Part shown: positions 58,440 to 64,000 of the stretch, piece by piece
How the letters are laid out: each line of letters opens with the position of its first letter
Position numbering within the stretch: the first letter of the stretch is position 1
Assembly: GCA_941918925.1 (NCBI GenBank)
Contig: OW799233.1
Span: forward strand, 9,850,001-9,914,000
Source of the DNA: Phyto melanocephala
Lineage: Eukaryota > Arthropoda > Insecta > Diptera > Rhinophoridae
DNA length: 64,000 bases
Direction of reading: 5' to 3'
Program-made: the position numbers and the translations under genes
Notes under the pieces: model-generated
The model's input: the letters and a program-made list of their open reading frames with translations, nothing else
The model's database searches: none
Told to the model about the DNA's origin: nothing

Positions 58440-59000
58440 TGGTGTCTCACTAAGAATGCCCTTTTTCATTAAAAATAGAAACACATATATTTACCGCAGT
58501 TGTAGTTTTTTTAAGTCGATAAAGTATGAAATGAAATAATTATCGAAAAGTGCCCACAGCTGAGATGACAGACCATTACTCTAAACATGAAATTATCCAT
58601 GACTTTTTCAAAGTGATGTAGCTCTATCTCACTGATGACGCATTGAATTGCGGATTCTAGCTCAGGAATTGTTTCTGTTGTTGTTATTTACATTAAGAAA
58701 ACCCTGAAGAAAAAAATCGCATGACGTTAAGTAGCAAGATCTTAGTTATCAATTGACATCAAAATTTGAGATAATTTGCTCCAAAAATCTTTAATGTAAT
58801 GGATTCTTTCGTGCGCTGTATGGCAGGTACCACCGTCTTTCTGAAACCACATGATATCCAGATTCATACCGTCTAGTTAAGGCCATAAGAACTGCGTTAT
58901 CATGTTCCTGCATCGAATTTCTTTCACAGTCACTGCAAATTCGCAGACCATCTTCTGTGTTCGAATTTCGACAAATTTGTCGTACTTTTTACGAAATTGT
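58440..59000 (-). pseudogene. DD41D transposase C-terminal relic
   Basis: The minus strand carries LDGMNLDIMWFQKDGGTCHT then AHERIHYIKDFWSKLSQIL, the second catalytic Asp block (here QKDGG for QQDGA). After disrupted sequence comes IPELESAIQCVISEIELHHF, EKVMDNFMFRVMVC, the conserved C-terminal helix of the family. The DLTPxDYF block with the last Asp is not recognisable. Many frame breaks. The N-terminal half lies outside the recognisable part and is presumably deleted. Confidence 0.7.
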
Positions 59001-61303
59001 ACACAAATACACCTCGACACAAAAATTTAACGCAATAGTATCGAAAATGACATTTTAGCCAGCAATTTAACAAAAGATATTACATTATAATAATACAGTT
59101 TCTGTTACGTTTTTGCCTTCTCATGTAAAATTACAATTATTTGAGTTAGGACTTTTCTACTTGTAACCAACAATATTTTAATTTAATTTCATAAAAACCA
59201 GAGTTTGAGAGTAAAAATTTGTTTTTATACAGATTTATCATTTACAGCTGTGTCTGTATGTGGTATTGTAGCATTTTACGTATCGCTGTAAGAAAATCAT
59301 TTTTTAACAGTACTTTTAACTAATCCTACTTTAGCTGTTATATAAAAAAGCTGTAGATAAATTTTAACAGCTGATTAGCTGTTAATTGAGTATGTTGACA
59401 CAGAAACAAAGAGATAACATAAACATCTACATATTTGCCACCTACAAATTGTTTACATTACGCTTTACAAATACGGTAAAACGATATTAGCTTAAATGTA
59501 TGTTGTATTTATTCCATTGGAAAGTTTATCTATAACTTTCAATTGGTAATTTATGAAATGTAGGTACCTATCTGCTAAATGATTTTTGGAATATTAAAAG
59601 TGTTTGTTAGGTGAGAGTTAAACTTGTCACATCTTTCCACAAGCTCTTTCACTCAAAAAACCAACCCAACCCATTGTTTGTTATGTTGTACCCAACATAA
59701 TTGTACTCATACTCTCCCTTACATACAATATTTATTTTTGAATGATGATTTTTTTTTCTCTTTTATCACTCTCATTAAACATGTTTATGTTTTGGAAGGG
59801 AATTTGTTGTTCGTTTTTATTATGTCAACAAAGAACACATACAAAAAAAAAAAGAGAATCTCACAACAATAAACGGATGTATGTATGTGTACTGTAAAAA
59901 TATCTCTGCATTTATTATTGTTGTAGGCATATAAATTTCTAATTGGGTAAGCCACAACAAAATTGTATGTGTGTGTTAGAACAAGATGCATAGCAGGGTG
60001 TTTTGTTATCACTCACCTCTATAGCCATCTCTTGACTTTGACCTACTTTTTTGATTATGCTTTATTGTGAAATGTAATAGTGTAGAGAAAATTTGCAATA
60101 AAAGGGCTCTATTTATAAAAAAAAATTGTAAATTAAATTAAAGATTCGGCAAACTTTTGGTTTAATTGAAACTTTTATAATATTTTTTTATTGAAAAACA
60201 AATTATTTAAAATTTCTCCCATATAGAAAATTCAATAATTTGTTTGTTTATAGAAAAATTTTGGTTGATTTTTCTATTTATAAATAGGTATGAACATATG
60301 AAATTTATTTTTTTTTAATTATCTGTTATGTATTTGCCTAGTTATTTTAATTAATTTTCTAATGCAGAATTTTTTTATTTTTCTGTCAAAAACAAAAAAT
60401 TTGTTTAAATCAGAATTCAGTGTCAAACCCGACACGTATTCTATTTTTAGAAAATTTTTAATAAATTATCGATTTGTGGTACCTAGTAACTTTTTAAAAA
60501 TTCCTTAATCATAGATATTTAATCGATAATTTTTGGTTTGACGTTAAAGCCTATGAAACACAAAAAAAAAAAAAATTAAAAATGGGTCATGATTGACTGG
60601 CTGAATGAACTGTACTTGTGTATGTGTGTATTTCCAGTTGTTGTATTTCTAATGCGTAGTTACATCAAACGAAATTTATTTTATCATATTTGGAAGGTAA
60701 TTTTCACATTAAATTTTCTCCCTCCTTTTTTGTATGTCTTTTCATTTAATTTACAAATCAAGTACATTTTGTGATTTTAGTTTTTTGAATTTTAAATACG
60801 CAGTATTTTAAAATTTATGCATGAATTTTATTCTATTTAGACATTTAGAAAGGCAAGTAAGGGGGTGTAACTGTTACTTTAATTTAAAATTTAGTCAGTT
60901 AAAATGGAAAATTACATACTTAAAATGTAGGTGAAAAATATTGCAGATAAAACTGTTTTATACCCTACAACATTTAGGAGACCAAACACGATTCAAATGT
61001 AAATCATGACTTTTTAGAGTATTTGTAAAAATGTATTTAAATGTATTGCATCGAAAAATCAATTTTTTTTTATTTTTCCATTAATCACCGTCGATGTAAC
61101 ACATACAATTACATATTCACAAGGCCTACCGCAATGCTTACTGAGTAGTGGTTACGATATGTAGCTAGTCCACTTTAAAGATGAAATTTATATATGTGTG
61201 TACATATGTATCTTTGTAAGTACATATTTATGACTTATTTTAAAAGTGAACATCATATGTATCTATGAATGTTTATAAAACCAATCATTGAAACTAAAAT
61301 TAC
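59001..61303. other. Intergenic AT-rich stretch
   Basis: No gene is recognised. ORFs at 59624-60012 and 60589-60774 are low complexity. ATGT-type tracts are scattered (61190-61215). Confidence 0.4.
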
Positions 61304-61306
61304 TTA

Positions 61307-61435
61307 TGTGCTGTTTATACAAGCCGATTGAGTGATTGTCTTGAACGATTTATGTGTATTTTGTTATTGTAACAAAAACAAATTACACATAAATCGTGTA
61401 AGACAATCACTCAATCGGCTTGTAAAAACAGCACA
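61307..61435. repeat. Near-perfect 129-bp foldback (52-bp arms) flanked by TTA
   Basis: The left arm TGTGCTGTTTATACAAGCCG then ATTGAGTGATTGTCTTGAAC and GATTTATGTGTA pairs with the right arm with three mismatches around a 25-nt loop that is itself partly palindromic (TTTTGTTATTGTAACAAAA). TTA flanks both sides (61304-61306, 61436-61438), as for a Harbinger/Tourist-type MITE. As RNA it would form a long stable hairpin. Confidence 0.85.
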
Positions 61436-61438
61436 TTA

Positions 61439-62510
61439 ATTTCTGATTGCAAGTGAAATCCAAAGAAATGATATGCTCAATTACTCATATTATTTTGTAG
61501 GCTCAATGATTACATTATCTGGCGATTTTCTCCAAATACTGTTCAGTCCATCATCAAGCTCTGCCGATCAAGCGTTATGTCAAGAAACTTATGCTTTTTC
61601 CATCATTCTTCACAGGGCCTCAATCATTTCTTTGTATCATAATCCAATTTGCAGAACAAAGCTCCTCCCTAGATTTTCAGATAAGCGCCGGAATGTCAGC
61701 TACCTTGAGAGCAAATATTTTCGCTTAGTCTGCTAAGTATATGACTAATCCATACACAAATTATTTCTGAGGCATTTGTTTGTGAATGTTGGTAAACGTT
61801 TTTCGATGTTTCTTGTACATGCAATCGATTTTATTTATATATGAATTAAAAATATTTAGTTCTGTATTCTTAAATACTTGGCTTGAAAGCCAAGTGTTAT
61901 TTAGCTTTAGTATAATTTTTCCGGTTCGTAAGATTTTTTTCGCTTTGTAATTCCAGATAGTTGACGGACGTTTTAAGAGAATGCAAGCGGTGTGAAATAT
62001 GTGCTTAAACAAATTCAGTTTTTGATTAGCCTTACATTCGCTATGACGATTCAGATATCACTAGCTTAATCCTGTGAGTGTTTATGGCCTGAATTAAGGA
62101 AATAAATGCTAAACTACGCTCCTCAAAAGTCAAAATGTATTACTGAAGGGTATTTAAAATTCGCTGTAAAAGTGTTATTGTAAAGTTGTTATAATTTTCC
62201 TTAAACTTACACAGATTACAAGGCAGCTTTTAAAAAAGCTATGTATTATTGTATTGTACGATAAGTCGCAATTTTATCGCAATATGAATTGTCATGCTCG
62301 CTCATAGTAATGACACAAGTTAATTTATAATTAATTATGTTTTTTTGATGTTGTCTTTTTCTTGAAAATGAATTTGTTCTTTTCATATATTTTTTAAGGT
62401 TTGTAAAAATTTTATTATTTTTAAATAAATTGTTTTGGGTTTGTGTGCTTTTTATTTTGTTTAATTTAATTAAGTTTAATTAAGTGGTAAGTGGTTTCCA
62501 GAAATGTTGT
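61439..62510. other. Unassigned stretch
   Basis: The plus ORF at 61473-61736 contains ITLSGDFLQILFSPSSSSAD, whose GDFLQIL recalls the GDFRQ motif of Pif1-type helicases, but the rest does not follow. The minus ORF at 61761-62012 has no motif. No gene is called. Confidence 0.25.
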
Positions 62511-62514
62511 ATTT

Positions 62515-62552
62515 TTTTTTTATTTATTTATTTATTTATTTATTTATTTTAT
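62515..62552 (+). repeat. TTTA microsatellite
   Basis: About eight units of TTTA/TTAT in a row, preceded by poly-T. Confidence 0.85.
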
Positions 62553-63327
62553 TTATCTTTTAACAGCTAAAATAGAAAAAAAATTAATCAAATTATTAAT
62601 GTTTATACGAACATATGTATGTACCTACACATTTTCAAAATTTTGAACGTTGTGGTTAAAAAAAAAAAAAAAAAACAGACAATAGCATTTATAGATTGAT
62701 AACATTATCGTTTTTAGTTCACACTCATATAAAAATTTAAACTTTTTTTTTTGTAAATTTTCGAAATTAATTTAAAAAAAAAAATGGTTGAAAACTTTTT
62801 GTTTTTGCACGGTTTAAATGTGCAATTTTTAAACTATATTCAGGTAAACTTAAAATTCAATTCACTGATAACAAACCTTGTTTTTATAAAAACCAAACCA
62901 CCGCATTCCTAAAAAATATTTTAGTTTTATTGAAGGCTTATTTGACAAATTTCTGTGCAACATCTGTAAAATAAGCCAGTAAAAGTTTTTATGAATTTAT
63001 ATATGTATGTATGTAGGTATGTATGAAAATTTAAATAATTCAATATTTATTAATAGGAAATTTATAAACGAGTATGTACATTTTTAAATATTTTTTTTTT
63101 ATTTTAAAATTTCAGTATTTTTTTTTTTATTAAATTTAAGATATTTCTTTCTATTTTTGGTTATCAAATTTATGTGTTTTATCACAAGTTACCAATAAAT
63201 ATCTTCTGTAAAAATAATGATAAATTAAAGAAACTATTGTTAAATTTATTTAATGTTTTTTTAATTCACACATTAAACCACAAACACATAAACCAATTCA
63301 TATGTTTGTATGTACGTACATGCATAC

Positions 63328-63358
<31 letters not shown>

Positions 63359-64000
63359 TGTATGTATGTATGTACATAAAATATTAATGATTTCAATGGT
63401 GTTGTACAAAGTTGTTGTTTTTATTTTTTCAATGGCATTTCAAAAGTCCTTGGCCTACATAAGTAGGCCGTGCATACATACATACACACAAGTGCTATAG
63501 GAAAAGTGACACAGCAAAAAAGGACCTTCAAATTAAAGCATAAAATCTAGGTTAAGATACCTAAATATAAAAACATAATGTCCTTGAACATTCCAAAAAG
63601 AAAATGAAAAACCAGCTCAAAAAACGACAAAACTTACACTTAGAAAAAATGTAACATAGGTACCTACAACACACTCAAAGAAACTTATTTTGTTTAAAAA
63701 GCAAGATAAGCAAAATCGATTTAATACATACATTCACACATACATACTTTTAATACCTTGCTAGATTCATAAAAAGTTTAACGGTAACAATAAAAATTAT
63801 ACCTATTTCATGTTACTTAAATATTAGGGGTCATTCCAATGGCAACAACAACACACAATAAAGTAAAACATACATCCATAGATTTATGTATATACCTACA
63901 TACATACATACATACATATACTTACATACATACATATGTTGTTTAAGAAAAGAGAAAATAAAACACAAGGAAATAAAGGCAACATAAATTTTTGTTTTAA
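62553..64000. other. Low-complexity AT-rich end of window
   Basis: A runs (62658-62675), T runs and tetranucleotide tracts. The ORF at 63174-63500 spans the ATGT microsatellite and is not coding. Confidence 0.45.
63325..63373 (+). repeat. ATGT microsatellite
   Basis: About twelve perfect ATGT units. Related ACAT tracts follow at 63470-63485 and 63895-63935. Confidence 0.9.

Noticed and set aside
61473..61736. Helitron helicase fragment from a GDFLQIL string
   Set aside because: A seven-residue resemblance with no flanking helicase motifs is not enough.
63174..63500. 108-aa ORF with YVCMYVCM repeats
   Set aside because: It translates the ATGT microsatellite.

Overview
This is AT-rich eukaryotic nuclear DNA from a schizophoran fly, most likely a calyptrate (blowfly/house-fly type). 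That placement is inferred from (a) a Nup358-like 5' gene end with short fly-style introns, (b) DINE/Helentron-type repeats that start with a TATACCC hairpin, carry a GTCTGTCC minisatellite and end in a CTTACTTGTT tail, (c) several DD41D (rosa-group) and DD34D mariner relics, and (d) ATGT/ACAT microsatellites. There are no bacterial features, no CRISPR array, no rRNA and no convincing tRNA gene.

Layout. 1-895 (minus strand) holds the first two coding exons of a Nup358/RanBP2-type nucleoporin, running off the left edge. A possible small secreted or membrane protein gene (1156-1368, plus) is divergent from it across about 260 bp. Almost everything else is gene-poor, repeat-rich sequence. 3.6-7.7 kb is a dense cluster of DINE-like elements, including a repeated composite, with a 176-bp hAT-type MITE that has a perfect 8-bp target duplication. 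8.6-9.5 kb has a three-copy diverged tandem repeat and a LINE 3' end. 11.4-13.6 kb is a 2.2-kb element with 32-bp inverted ends carrying part of an ORF of unassigned function. 14.4-24.4 kb holds LINE, Helitron, hAT-MITE, DD41D, DINE and several other terminal-inverted-repeat (TIR) elements, some nested. 26.5-30.3 kb holds a TA-flanked MITE, a Jockey-type LINE 3' half and two more TIR elements. 31.4-37.5 kb is a mariner/DD41D/Helitron cluster. 40.0-43.7 kb holds two LINE 3' ends in opposite orientation and one orphan coding-like patch. 45.1-50.4 kb holds three more DD41D relics, one bounded by TIRs and TA, and a Harbinger-like element. 55.2-56.1 kb is a degraded DINE with a 241-bp MITE inside, 58.4-59.0 kb another DD41D relic, and 61.3 kb a 129-bp near-perfect foldback. 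The last 2.5 kb is low-complexity AT-rich DNA with microsatellites.

How it fits together. The only well-supported host gene is Nup358. The rest is a transposon graveyard at the 5' side of that gene, where nesting gives relative ages: a Helitron fragment lies in a mariner, one MITE in a DD41D copy, another MITE in a DINE, and a hAT MITE in a repeat whose uninterrupted relative is also present. No transposase or reverse transcriptase here appears intact. I found no new multi-gene system. The most unusual items are the 2.2-kb TIR element with an unassigned ORF, the foldback hairpin, the DINE composite array, and a few short coding-like patches on the minus strand that belong to no element I recognise.
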